The position numbers and the translations under genes are program-made. The notes beneath the pieces were generated by a model, which was not told the origin of the DNA, made no database searches, and saw nothing but the letters and a program-made list of their open reading frames with translations. From the IMG/VR virus record IMGVR_UViG_3300023179_000040, positions 1 through 64,000 of that record: a stretch of DNA of 64,000 bases; one strand, 5' to 3'. Shown here piece by piece: positions 22,366 to 34,900 of this stretch; within the stretch, counting starts at the first letter, position 1, and every line of letters begins with the position of its first letter. This DNA is from a virus.

Positions 22366-23472
22366 ATGCCAGCAGCTAATAACAGAATTTTTTATGCAAG
22401 TCAAGCAGTATCTCTTAAACCACAAAACTCAGACGGTTCACTATATGGTAGTTGGTATCAACCACAAGGTTTGCAAAGTGTTGGTATGACAACCAATTTT
22501 TCTTTACAGCCAGTATTCCAATTAGGTCAATTAGATCTATATGAAAACTTAGAGAACGTACCAGAAGTAGAAGTTACTCTAAATAAGGTGCTTGACGGCA
22601 CTCCCACACTATTCGCTATGTGCATGTGCGGTGCTGGCGGTATAGCTAGTGCTAGCGGTAAAGATCTTGTTGAGTTAGTAAATAATCGTGTTAATTTACA
22701 ATTAGGCATTTGGCCAGATACGGCGGTAGCCGCTACAGGAAATGCCACACAGTATGTAAATTGCTCAGGCATGTATTTGAGTCGTTTTTCTTATACTTTC
22801 CCAACAGACGGTAATGCTACAGAAGAAATCACATTAGTTGGTAATAGTAAAGTATGGAACACTGGATTAAGTCAAGTTTCTGTTAGTGAATTTAATCCAA
22901 GCGGTAACACTAGTGCTGCTGCCCCTGGTATTGTTCGTCGTATGAATATTGATTTCAATAATACTCTGTTACCAACAGGTTATGCTGGCATCCCAATTCC
23001 ATTAGGACGCACTCTTAATCGTCCTTATGTTCAGAGCGTTAGCATTAGTGCTGATTTACGTCGTGAAGCTATTAACGAACTAGGTGCAATGGCTCCTTAT
23101 TTCCGTTATGTGCAGTTCCCACTAGAAGTTCGTTCAGAATTTCAGGTTACAGCTACTGACGGAGATCAAGTAAATGCCGATGATTTTTCAGCAACATCAA
23201 CCTGTGGTAAAAATTATTCTAACGTTGCTGATAAGTCTATTAAACTTGCTGTTTGCGCCGGTACTGGATCAATAACCGGAAGTTTAACTCTTGATCTAGG
23301 CGGTAAGAATAAGCTAACATCTGTTAACTATACTGGTGGCGATACCGGCGGTGGTAATGCTACTGTTACATATAGTTTCCAGACCTATAATAAGTTTACT
23401 ATGACTAGTGCCGGTACATTTAATGAAACTAAATGGATCGACAACGTAGCAGATACAGACAGCTACAGATAG
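22366..23472 (+). CDS. probable tail tube protein (368 aa)
   Basis: The pattern QSVGMTTNFSLQPVFQLGQL, then DLYENLENVPEVEVTLNKVL and a later strand block (MYLSRFSYTFPTDGNATEEI) fits tail tube proteins, which polymerise into the DNA conduit. It is preceded by a late promoter motif, as expected for an abundant protein, and followed by the tape measure group. The C-terminal region (residues 270-365, Gly/Thr-rich) may be a surface Ig-like decoration. No sheath gene is adjacent. Confidence 0.7.
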   Translation: MPAANNRIFYASQAVSLKPQNSDGSLYGSWYQPQGLQSVGMTTNFSLQPVFQLGQLDLYENLENVPEVEVTLNKVLDGTPTLFAMCMCGAGGIASASGKDLVELVNNRVNLQLGIWPDTAVAATGNATQYVNCSGMYLSRFSYTFPTDGNATEEITLVGNSKVWNTGLSQVSVSEFNPSGNTSAAAPGIVRRMNIDFNNTLLPTGYAGIPIPLGRTLNRPYVQSVSISADLRREAINELGAMAPYFRYVQFPLEVRSEFQVTATDGDQVNADDFSATSTCGKNYSNVADKSIKLAVCAGTGSITGSLTLDLGGKNKLTSVNYTGGDTGGGNATVTYSFQTYNKFTMTSAGTFNETKWIDNVADTDSYR

Positions 23473-23529
23473 TCTAGTATTGGTATTGTAACGTAAATTA
23501 GGAATTAAGTTTAGGATTAAGGAAAAATA

Positions 23530-23673
23530 ATGGAAGACGTATTTACTATAATAGGTAAACTATATATAGACTCTTATAATTCACAAAAAATTATAGAGCT
23601 ATTACAGCAACAGCTAAAGGATAAAGACAAGACAATAGAGGAATTACAAAACTCAAAGGTTCAGGATGGATGA
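23530..23673 (+). CDS. small coiled-coil protein (47 aa)
   Basis: The protein begins MEDVFTIIGKLYIDSYNSQK and continues as one amphipathic helix (IIELLQQQLKDKDKTIEELQ). AAGGAAAAATA is its ribosome site. It overlaps the next gene by 8 nt. Family not recognised; a chaperone or assembly role is a guess. Confidence 0.65.
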   Translation: MEDVFTIIGKLYIDSYNSQKIIELLQQQLKDKDKTIEELQNSKVQDG

Positions 23674-24712
23674 TGTTGATATTGAAACACTATTACATAG
23701 GATACTTAGCGGATATCTTATATTTTACTATAAAAATGAGAGGTATGAACTGAGAAAGATTTCATATAGTATAAGATATAAAGCTGATCTTTTATATAAT
23801 AAAATTGTTTCTGATGAAAAATATAGCGATTGGATTAGACAGGATCAGGTGGATAATATCTTGATCAATATAGGACTATGGCATAAAGATACTAATAAAA
23901 TGATGGAAAAATTAGAAAAAAGCATAGAAAATCTTAAAGTAGAGTTATTCGAAAATTTTTTGAATACTAATAACCAAAAAAGAATTAGATCTACCTTAAA
24001 TAGAACAAGAGAAAGCTTAGACAAGATAAAAAGCATAAAAACAGAATTTAATGCTAATACTCTAGAAGGATATGCGTCATCTATCAAGCACGAGTTTATA
24101 ATCTGTAATAGCTTATATCAAAATAACAAAAAAGTTTTTGATTTTGAAAATAAAGACCAGAATGCGGTTTCTTTATCTAAATTTAATGCTTTGGTCACAG
24201 AGATCAATAAGTACAATATCACAATATTAGATTTTAAAAAATTAGCACGAAGCTATCTGTGGAAATCATACTGGAACATTAAAAGCAATCAGATCTTTCC
24301 AGGTTCAGTTATAGAATGGACTGATGATCAACGTAGTTTAGTAAGTTTTAGTCAAATGTATGATAGTATATATGAACATCCAGAATGTCCATCAGAAAAT
24401 ATCATATCAGACGATGATATGTTAGACGGATGGATGATTGTACAAAAGCGCAAGGTAGAAAAAGCTAAAAAACAAGCATCTATTGATAATGTTAATCCTA
24501 GTTTAAAAAATGCTAATGAAGTATTTTTATTTGGAAAAAATAAAGATGAAGCGGAAGAAATTATTGGATTAAATAGCCAAGAATCTCTGGGTAGATTAAA
24601 AGAAAAACTTAATTTTATTAATAATACAGGATCTGCAAACGATTCTATATTGCCAGATAATAAACGTCAAATATTATCAGATATGAACGAAATGATAAAA
24701 AATAGAAAGTAA
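23666..24712 (+). CDS. tail-region hypothetical protein (348 aa)
   Basis: Helical throughout, with a compact centre (LARSYLWKSYWNIKSNQIFP, then GSVIEWTDDQRSLVSFSQMY) and a charged C-terminal part that mentions FLFGKNKDEA. It lies between tail tube and tape measure genes, the place of tail assembly chaperones. No frameshift pair of the lambda G/GT kind was identified. The function is inferred by position only. Confidence 0.55.
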   Translation: MDDVDIETLLHRILSGYLIFYYKNERYELRKISYSIRYKADLLYNKIVSDEKYSDWIRQDQVDNILINIGLWHKDTNKMMEKLEKSIENLKVELFENFLNTNNQKRIRSTLNRTRESLDKIKSIKTEFNANTLEGYASSIKHEFIICNSLYQNNKKVFDFENKDQNAVSLSKFNALVTEINKYNITILDFKKLARSYLWKSYWNIKSNQIFPGSVIEWTDDQRSLVSFSQMYDSIYEHPECPSENIISDDDMLDGWMIVQKRKVEKAKKQASIDNVNPSLKNANEVFLFGKNKDEAEEIIGLNSQESLGRLKEKLNFINNTGSANDSILPDNKRQILSDMNEMIKNRK

Positions 24713-24715
24713 TTT

Positions 24716-25021
24716 ATGGACTATAAACAAGAACTTATATATAATTTAGAGAAGCGTTTTCAAACTACTATGATAGGAGCTTTAGCTAAATTCGAAGAAA
24801 ATTTTGCATATCTTTGGGACGATAATAATCCTAATTGCGATAAAAATGAAGATATTTGGGAAAATACACGAAACGATATTTTGAATAATGGAAATAGACA
24901 GATGAGACTCGCGCTTAAAGAATTATCAGAATTTTTATATGCTAATTCGCCAAAAATAAACCAGAAATATCATTACAAATTTTATTTCAAAAACCCTAAC
25001 CAAAACGACGGAGATAGATAA
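24716..25021 (+). CDS. tail-region hypothetical protein (101 aa)
   Basis: Helical and acidic (ENTRNDILNNGNRQMRLALK). The motif with NDILNNGN and Arg-rich helix resembles small proteins near tape measure genes of other phages. The stop overlaps the next ATG as TAATG. Tail assembly role inferred. Confidence 0.6.
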   Translation: MDYKQELIYNLEKRFQTTMIGALAKFEENFAYLWDDNNPNCDKNEDIWENTRNDILNNGNRQMRLALKELSEFLYANSPKINQKYHYKFYFKNPNQNDGDR

Positions 25022-25893
25022 TGAAAACTAAAACTTTCAAGGTAGTACTAGACGGAACCGAAAAGGAAATGCTTGTGCGCAGTCCATCTTTGCAAGATCA
25101 AAGAGAAGCTCAAAAGGTTTATAATCAAGCTTTTACAGATGCTATTAAAAGCAAAAGTGTTGTTAGGGCAAAATTAGATGACTTATTGCAAGATCAAGGA
25201 CTATGGAATGATGAAAAACAGGCCAAGTTCAGCGCCCTGCAAAAAGAACTATTAGACGGAGAAAAAAGACTAGCTAAGGGCGGTTTTAGTTTAAATGAAG
25301 CCAAAGACCTTGCTATTAAAATGAAGGGCGTTAGAGAAGAAATACGAAGCCTTATTAGCGTAAGAACATCACTTGATAATCATAGTGCAGAAGGTCAAGC
25401 TGATAATGCCCGATTCAATTATCTTGTAAGCGTATGCTTGGTGTATAATGATACTAAACAGCCCTATTTTAGTAGTATGGAAGAATATCTAAATAGAGCT
25501 GGCGAAGAGGTTGCTTTATTGGGTGCTCAAAATTTGGCTAATATGCTTTATGGTTTGGATAATGACTATGAAAGTAATTTGCCAGAAAACAAGTTTTTAA
25601 AGAAATACCGATTTGTTGATGATAAATTGCGTTTAGTAGATAAGAAGGGCAGATTGATTGATGCTGACGGAAGATTGATAGATGAGAATGGTAGATTCAT
25701 AGATGAGCAAGGTAATTTTGTTGATAAATATGGTAACAGAGTAGATTCAGAAGGTGATTATTTAGTTGAAACACAACCGTTTTTGGATGAAAATGGAAAT
25801 CCAGTAATTTTAGATGAAGAAGTTAAAAATGAAACTACAACAAATACCACAACATCTTCTTCAGTATCAGGCTCAGAGGAAACTCCTAGTTAA
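25021..25893 (+). CDS. pre-tape-measure protein with C-terminal 7-residue repeats (290 aa)
   Basis: Residues 1-200 are mostly helical (MKTKTFKVVLDGTEKEMLVR, then a long charged helix), in the place of a tail assembly chaperone. From about residue 203 a 7-residue unit repeats about seven times: (R/N)LVDKKG, RLIDADG, RLIDENG, RFIDEQG, NFVDKYG, NRVDSEG, DYLVE. The end is Thr/Ser-rich. The repeat may be a beta-roll or calcium-binding tract. A strong terminator follows. Confidence 0.65.
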   Translation: MKTKTFKVVLDGTEKEMLVRSPSLQDQREAQKVYNQAFTDAIKSKSVVRAKLDDLLQDQGLWNDEKQAKFSALQKELLDGEKRLAKGGFSLNEAKDLAIKMKGVREEIRSLISVRTSLDNHSAEGQADNARFNYLVSVCLVYNDTKQPYFSSMEEYLNRAGEEVALLGAQNLANMLYGLDNDYESNLPENKFLKKYRFVDDKLRLVDKKGRLIDADGRLIDENGRFIDEQGNFVDKYGNRVDSEGDYLVETQPFLDENGNPVILDEEVKNETTTNTTTSSSVSGSEETPS

Positions 25894-25931
25894 TATTGAT
25901 ACAAACCTATTTAATATAGTTAACATAAGGT

Positions 25932-25970
25932 CCCCATTTAGATATGCTCTAAGTGGGGATTTTATTTTTT
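25932..25970 (+). terminator. strong intrinsic terminator before the tape measure gene
   Basis: CCCCATTTAGA pairs with TCTAAGTGGGG around TATGC, followed by ATTTTATTTTTT. Confidence 0.85.
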
Positions 25971-25997
25971 AATAACCTTTTAGGATTATAGGAAATT

Positions 25998-28900
25998 ATG
26001 GCATCAGGCTTTAATCTCACAGCCCAGTTAAATCTTAGAGGACCGTCAAATATTGGCGTGATCGTAGCCGATATTCGTAGACAGATAGGATCTATTAATG
26101 CTGCTGTTAATCTCAGATTAGATCCGAATGCTATAAGAAATACAACTCAACTTAATGCTTCTTTACAAGGTCTTAATAGAACCCTTAATCAAGTTACATC
26201 ATCAGCTTCTAATGCAGCTGCCGCTATTGGTAGATTATCTAATGCCTTGGGTAGAGTTAATGCTGGTGGAGTAGCTCAAAATTTAGGACGAGTAGCTGCA
26301 TCTACTAATACTATTGGTCAGTCAATGAGAGATGTTAGCACCCGCATAGTTGCTGCATCATCAGAAATGCAAGAGTTCGGTAAGCAATCAGGATTGGCCG
26401 TAAGACGCTTTGCAGCATTTAGTACTGTTACTGGCGTTATATATGGTTTAACTAATGCTATTAATCAAGGAGTTAAAGCTTATATAGATTATGATAGACA
26501 ATTAGTTAAATTACAACAAGTAACTGGACAATCTGCGGCCGGTTTAAAATCTCTTGAAGATACTATCACTCAATTAGCTGTTGGTTTAGGTGTTGGGTCT
26601 GCTGAATTAACACAAATTTCTAGCACATTAGCACAAGCTGGTTTGAGTGCCAAAGATACTGAAAGAGCACTTAAGGCATTAGCATTAAGTTCCTTAGCAC
26701 CATCGTTCGATAGCATGAACGAAACCGTAGAAGGCGCTATTGCGTTGATGAGACAGTTTGGTATCGGAGCCAATCAGCTAGAAAAAGCTCTTGGTTCTGT
26801 TAACTCTGTTGCTGCTAAGTTTGCTGTTGAAGCTAGCGACTTAATTACAGCTATTCAACGTACCGGTGGTGTGTTCGCCACAGCAAGTAGAGGAGTAAGC
26901 GAAGGAACAGATGCTTTAAATGAGTTCTTAGCAGTCTTTACTAGTGTTAGAGCTACTACTCGTGAAAGCGCAGAGACTATTGCTACTGGCTTGAGAACTA
27001 TTTTTACTAGAATTCAAAGAGAAGATACAATAAATGCTCTTAAATCATACGGAGTAAATCTTACAGATTTAGATGGTAAATTCGTCGGAGCATATAATGC
27101 TGTAGAATTATTAAGTAAAGGATTATCTAAACTAGATCCAAGAGATCTTAAGTTCTCTCGTATTGTTGAAGAGCTTGGCGGTTTTAGACAAATCGGTAAA
27201 GTTATTCCATTAATTCAGCAGTTCGCCACTGCTCAAGAAGCTCTTAAGGTTGCACAATCAGGTCAGGGATCATTAGCTGCCGATGCTGCTAAGGCTCAAG
27301 AGTCATTAGCTATTCAAACAGCTAAAGTTAAAGAAGAATTTTTATCGCTCTTTAGAGAAATTGGTAAAAGTGATAGTTTTCAGACCTTGGTGAAAGGAGC
27401 ATTATCTGTTACTAGTGCTTTAATTAAAACCGCAGATAGTGTCAAAGGAGTATTGCCAATATTAGGAGTTATGTTGGCATTTAAAGGAGCATCCGCTATT
27501 ACTCAATTTGGTTCTGGATTTGTTCAAGGTATTCGCGGTTCTGGTGGAGCCAGAGGATTAGGTCAGAGACTAGGTGGTGGTTCTGGTATGTCTAACGGAG
27601 GTCCGGTAAGATACTATGCTTCTGGTGGTCTTGTTCCTGGCTCCGGAGACACAGACTCAGTTTCTGCTAGACTAACTCCCGGCGAATTCGTTATAAATAA
27701 GAGAGCAGTTAAAGCTATAGGTACCAGTAATCTGAATAGAATTAATAGATATGCTGTGGGAGGACCAGTACCAATCAGACAATTGGCTAGTTCTACCAAG
27801 GGTGGATCAACAATTAAAAAATATAGAGATACTAATTCTGATATTATACAAGACATAGATCTTGTCTCTTCTGCTATAGATCGTAAAAATTTACCATTAA
27901 CAGATGCTGATAAAAAATATCTTTTTAGAGCAACGTTAGCGGATAAGGGATCGGGTAAAAGATTTAAGGGTAGTATTGCCTATTTAAATAAGAATGTTTG
28001 GGGCGATGCTTATGAAGAAATCATAGCTAAAAAGCTAGGCTCTGGTTGGCAAAAAACATCATCTATAAAAGAAATGGGTCCGTCTTATCCATTAGATCTA
28101 TATAATTCTAGTACTGGTGAATTAGCAGAAGTTAAATTTACAGATAAGCCAGTTAGTATAGCACATATTCTTAGTAAAAAATTAAGACAAAAACTTATTT
28201 CTTCTGGTAGAACTAAAAAAACAGGATGGGGATTTACTCAATCTGTTGGCGAAAATGTTAATCTTGGCAGGGCTACTGTTTATGAGCCTAGCGAAAATGA
28301 AAAAAGAGAGTTTGTGAACGCATATAAAACAGGAGCTTTGGATGCTAAGGCTTCTACAGGAGGTATCATTCGTAAGTTTGCGGATGCTGGACTAGTCAGC
28401 GCCACCGGAGGTAAACCAGTCTCGGCATCACAAATTATTAGGCTCCTAGGAGCAGAAGGAGCTGCGAAGGCTGGTAATATCAGCGCTAATGAAGTTAACA
28501 GAATCTTGCGTATCCGCAAGCCCGATGCTATAGAAGCAATGATTCAAAATAATATCCTAAAAGAATATCAAAAAACAATAAATAGAAGAGAGGGCGCTCA
28601 AAAAGCAAGAGGAACTAGATTAACATCTCAAGGCTTATTGTTTGGTGTCGCTGGTATGTTTGGATCCGCATTTCCGCCTGTTATAAAGACTATAGAATCT
28701 AATTTATTAAAATCTCCAGTTAGTGTTAAAATTATGAGCGGTATTATGAGTGAGAGTACCGCTCAATCTGTAGATGAAATGTTTGCTAGTTCTCTTAACA
28801 AGACAGCAAATAAAGCAGCTAAAAAAATTATGGTTGCTGATATTCTTGGTAAGGTTGGTTTGGGTAGAGAATTAAATTTAGATTTTGATAGAACACTAGC

Positions 28901-31900
28901 TTTTGGGGCAGATAATATTCTGTCCGATCCTAAAAAGCCAAAATTTGTTGAATTTTCAGATAGAAATAAAGTATCAGGAGCACTTAAAACAGCCAAATTA
29001 AGTTTACTAGGTAGAGAACTAGCCAGTTTAGTATCTAGTAAACCAGAATTATTAAATAATCTAAGACTTATTACCGCCAGACCAGCATCAACATTAGATC
29101 TAATTCAGTCTTGGTTGTCTAGCAAAGGATTACCAATACCACTAAGTCAGTTTAAGGGTCTTGGTGGTCCAAGCGTTTCTGGTTCTCAGATAGCCAAACT
29201 CAAAGCTGCTTTATTAAGTCCAGGGTCATTATTTGTTGATGATGATGTTAGAAATATTAAAGCCGCTCGTAGAAGATCCAAAGAAGGCATAGAATCATAT
29301 CGCTATAGCAACCGCAGAAACACAACTAATATAAATGGAGATGCAACCGCACAAGGTATTCTTTTTGAAAAAGTAATTGAAAAGCTTGGTGGGCCTTTAG
29401 CCCTTAAAGGTGGCGGATTAGATTTTCCAGAAGGACTAAAAGGTGCAGCTAAGTATTTTGGTATTCCGGCAAATATACCAACAGATGCAAAGCGTACCAT
29501 TAATGGACCATCAACAGTAGAAGATAATATTATTACCTATCTAAGAACCAAGGGCTACGCTACTGGAGGAGAGGCAAACAAGAATATTCTAGCCATGCTC
29601 ACTCCGGGCGAACTAGTATTATCTCCGGATCTCGCATCGTCTATTGGAAGATCTAAATTAGATAAACTAAATCATGCAGAAAAGTTTATAAAGAAAGCTA
29701 GTGGTGGAACTATTAGTATGGTTCCAGGTTCTGGAGACGGAGACTCTTACGGTCCTGTACCACTAGAGGTTGGTAGTTATGTTATTAGAAAGAAAGCGGC
29801 TCAAGCTCTAGGATTCAATACCGGAGGATATGTTCAAGGTTTTGCTGTTGGAGGACCAACACTATCAGCAAGACCAGCAAATCCAACAGTAGATAATGTG
29901 AGAATAGATACAAATGTAGTATCCCTGCTACAAAATGTGGGCAAAGCCTTAACTGATCTTGGATTATCGTCTAATAGTGCCGCATTATTACTTAAGAAAA
30001 ATGCAGATATAAACTATAGAGAAGCTCAAAGAGCGCTAGAAGCAGACGTTAGACGTATGAGAGTTGCTGGAGCATCAGCTCAAGAAATTTTAGATGTTGA
30101 AGCTAGATTGGCTAATGTTAGAAATTCAGCAGCTAGTAATATTGCCGCAAGACAAACATTATCAAATACATCAGGACAACAATTACAAGAAATACAGTTT
30201 AGGGCACAAAGAGAACGAGAAGATATGATTAATCGCAGAAGATCTGTTGCTAGAGCAAGAGGTCGAAGCGAAGATGAGATTAATGCTGCTATCGCAGATC
30301 CTAATTATCAACGATTTGTTAATAATAGAAGTTTTGAAACTGCAACGACCGCAGTTACAGGAGTTAGTGCTCGTACACTAAGATCACAAAATATTAGTGG
30401 GTCAGATATTGAACAAGTAGTTCGTCAGTCTATGATGGATCGCAGAACATTGGCTCAAATGGATAGGCAATACGTATCTCAAAGAAGACAGGAAATTTTT
30501 AATCAATTAAGAGCAGAAGCTGGAGTTACAGCTACTAAATCTCAAATTAGAGTATTAGCTTCTCAGGCTTTAACTATGGCCCAACAAGAAGTTAAAGAGA
30601 GAAGACAAATACTAAACCAACAGGCCGCTGCTGCTGGAGTAATAGGTCCTGGTAGAGGTGGAATATTAGGTACAGGTATTGGTATAGGTCCATGGTCAAA
30701 TGATCCTCGACAAGGAGCTATTTATAGAACATTATCTCCGATGATGGGAGGAATTACTCCACGTAATATTATGGGCGGTATCAGAAATTTTGGTTCATCA
30801 TTAGGTACTGGAAATGCTGGATTTTTCTTAAGTATGGGGATAGGCGCGGTTGCTGGACAATCTGAAAATATTTCATCATTGATGGGTGGCGATAAAAAAG
30901 CTCAAAGAGGACGAGCCGCAGCTATAGAAGGAGGCTTAAGCACCTTTGCTTCTGGACTATCATTAGCTAGTGGTGCCGCAATGATTCCTGTTGTTGGACC
31001 ATTTGTTGCCGCTGCAACTGTTGCTGGTAGTGCTTTGTTGGCGTTTAAGGACGCCACGAATGCTTCTGCAAAAGCTCTTAAAGAATATGAACAAGAGCAA
31101 AGAACCAAAAATATAGATGATATTAATGATAAAATTAATAGAGCATCTGAAACATTTCAAAAAACAGGTAATTCTAACGAGTTAATTAAACTTTCACAGC
31201 AAGCTAATGGGGCTATTAATGAAGATCTTCTTATTAAAACTAGAAATGCTGCTGAGGAAAAGGCTAAATCTCAGAGTACCTTTAGTTGGTTGATGGGAGA
31301 AAATAAACCAATTCTATCTAGTGAAGACTATAAATCTCTAGGTAAGGATGCTGCTAAACAAGCAGAGCAGTCAGCTCAGTCTGCTCGTATGATTATAGAA
31401 TCTAGAATACAAGGAGGAGCAGATCTTAATCAATACGGATTAACAGAAGAATTTGCTAAATTATCAAATATTATTGCTCAGGCCGATCCCACCTTTACAA
31501 CTTTTATAGCATCAACAAAGAATATGACTGATGCTGAAAGAGCACAAGCCATATCGGTAAAATTAGCTGAGAGAAGATTATTATTAATGAGAGATGCAGG
31601 ATTAGTAGCTACAAATAGTACTGTTATGGCATCCAAGGCGATGGAAGAAGCGAATAAAGCAGGTAGAAAACTAGCTCAAACTTTTGAAAGCATGAACAGG
31701 TCATTTTCTCAAGCTTTGGGCAGAACACAGTATGAGGCCGGTGTTAATCTGAATAATAGAGAATCTAGATCAGAAGACTTGACTGGCTCTTCTAGAATTA
31801 TGATATCATCGTCTAGAGATCTCAATATTGCTGAAAATCCATTAGCATATGATTCTGCTACTAGGGCTCAAACATATGGCCGAGTAGCTAGAGAAATTGT

Positions 31901-34900
31901 TAGACCAGATATGGCTGGATTAGATCTCGCAGAAAGAAATCGAAGAGCTAATGAAGCTAATCTAATAAGTCAAACATTAAATTTTGATACTGTTGGTGTT
32001 CGTAATCGTACTGTAGGCGCTGTTAATGCTATAAATAATGGGGGAACTACTTTTGAACAAGCTTCAGCAGCATCAAGGACCAAACTAGAACAAGAATTAG
32101 CCAATGCACCAAGCTCTATTAGAGATCAGATACTTAAAGAATTTGATGATATTATTAATAATATAGCTAAGGGAGATAGTAAAGATAAATCTAATCAAGA
32201 TAAAATTAAAATATTAGGCGAAACTCTACAGAATGATTTAGGTAAAAGTGCTATAGAGGCCAAGGACAACCTGAACCAGATGGCTCTTGAATTTTTGAAA
32301 TTTAAGGACAGTACTCTAAAACAATTTGTTGATTCTCTTAATAAGGTTGTTCAAGAACAATTAAAAGCCGCTGAAGCTATTAGACAGGCTAGATCTATAG
32401 TCATTGAATCACGGGTGGCCTTGAGAGAACTTATTAGCGGTGGATCGATAGGACTAGGAGAAAGAGCACAAATTATTAATAATAATGTAGGATCTCTAAC
32501 AGGAGGCATAACTGATCCTACTCGCATAAGACAAAATATTCAGAATCTTAGCGCAAGAAAATCAGAACTAAATAATAAATTAAATGATCCTTCTTTATCT
32601 AAGGAAGAAAGAGATAAAGCCATAGTAGAATTAGAAGGCTTAACACTATCTCTTAATAAAAATAGAACAGCATTAGATGAGTTAGCTAATAGTACAGAAT
32701 TAGCTAGTGCTGCTATGTCTCAGCTACAAAATTTACAGAAGATGCAAGCTGATAGACTACAGAATATTGATCAAATACTCACATCAACACCGCAAGAACT
32801 TAGAAAATTTAATGAGTCACTCATTAGAGTTCAACAAAGAGCAATGGGTATCGATCCTGGGCCATCACGGGAAGCTCGCAAAGCATATAACAGAACACTA
32901 AGACAAACCGGTGGAAATGTTCAAGCTGCTATGATGGCCGGTCAGGCTCAGATGGCAGAGGATAGAGGTACTGATTTAAGAAATATGGAACAGTATCGTA
33001 GTACTTGGATTTTGAATCAAATGAATGAGGCTCGTGCTCAGGGCATAGAATTAAGTCAAGAAGAAGCTAATAGAAGATTCAATGCTAATGCCGCTAATGT
33101 TAGAGGCCAAATGGCTAATGAGTCTGGTGCTGCTAATATGTATGGCCCAGGAATCAATGAAGGCATAATGGCTAGTGTTGATCCTATGAGAGACCCAGCT
33201 TTTGCCGCCACTGCTAGAGTGGCCATGGCAGCAAGTGATAATCAAGCCAGAGCCAAAGAACAGCAAGCTATTTTATTAACAACAAATGCAACAGAGGAAT
33301 TTGGTAATGCATTAAAATTACTAACAGATCAAATGCTGTTAATTAGTCAAAGATTCTCACTAATGCAACAACAGCAAGGAGCAGATTTAGGATTAGCTCC
33401 GCCTCCTGGACAAATGAGACCACCGGTCATAGTACCCCCACTGTTTCCTGCACAACGAAATCAGCCACAAAGAAAGGCTTTGGGTGGTTTGATTTATGCT
33501 GCTAATGGTCAATTTGTAGACTTTAAGCCTATGGGGACTGATACCATACCAGCAATGTTAACTCCAGGAGAATTTGTTGTTAATAGAACTGCTACCGAAA
33601 AACACTTGCCTCTATTAACCGCTATTAATGGAGGTAACGAAGTTAGGGTTGATGGTATGAGTAGCGGAGGATTAGTTTATTTGGCTAGAGGTGGTAGGCC
33701 AGGAATGAATATGATGACCAATGGAGGCAATAGGGTCGATGGGCGTGTTCCCAAGAGATTGGCCGTGCGTAGAGATTATGCTACTTTTTCTAGATTAGAT
33801 GCAGATAGTAGCGGTTATTTAACATCAACAGAGATTGATGACGAGATCTTATCAAGATTAGATGGTAATAATGACGGTAGACTCAGTACTGTAGAATTTT
33901 TTGGAGCATTACCAAATACTAGAGATAGAAGATTTTTAGGTAGAGTAGACTGGCGTAAACCTACAATTATTACTAGAGCACTAGAAGCACAAGATATTAG
34001 TTATAGAGTATTTTCTGAAAATAGATATGCTAAGTTTGCAGATAAATACAGAGACCCTAGCACCATAGAACAGGGATTGATGGTCGATCCTAGAAGACCA
34101 AAAGATCCTGATGCTGTTATTCCAAAGATCGATATACCATCATTAGTGCCTAATGATCCTAGATCCCGTATGACAATGGACATGCAGAGATCTGTAAATG
34201 GTAATCTTATTCCTATTCCCAAAACACTTAAAGAAAAAGACCCTAAATCTTTACGCAATTCATTTTATAGATTAGATGTTAATGAAGATGGCGTATTGTC
34301 TGGTACAGAATTAACCTCGTATCGTGATTTAGATACTGACTTAAATCAGCAAATTACAGAAGATGAGTGGCTAGGTGTGGGTTTTGATCCTTATGATTCA
34401 TTACAAAGGGAAAGATTTAATATTACTAATCCTTTTGGTAAAGGAATGGATGCTCGTAGAAGAGCTTTAGAGTCCGGAATGGCAGCATACGAAAGAAGCG
34501 TTGCGACCGGCGAGCCAATACGCGATAGAAAAGGAAATATTGTTTTTGACGGTACTGCTGAAAGCTTAAAGAATAAAAGAGAAGAGTTAGCAACTATAAG
34601 AGCAGCTAGAGGAGGAAAGTCTCAAACACAATTAATTCGTGAACAAAAATATAATGATCGCTTAGTTAATCAAAGACTAGGATCTTCTGGATATGCTGTT
34701 GGCAAGGCTCAAAAGCAGATAGATACAGAAAGAGAAATGTTTGAGGAAGAAAGAAAAAAAATCAGCAATGCCAATCCATTAATGACGGAAGATGAGGTGA
34801 TACAAGCTACAACGGATTCTCTTAACAAAGGCGGATATACTATTGGAGCGGATGTTAATTGGTGGAAAAATGAAAGAGGAATCACTGCTACCGCCGGTCA

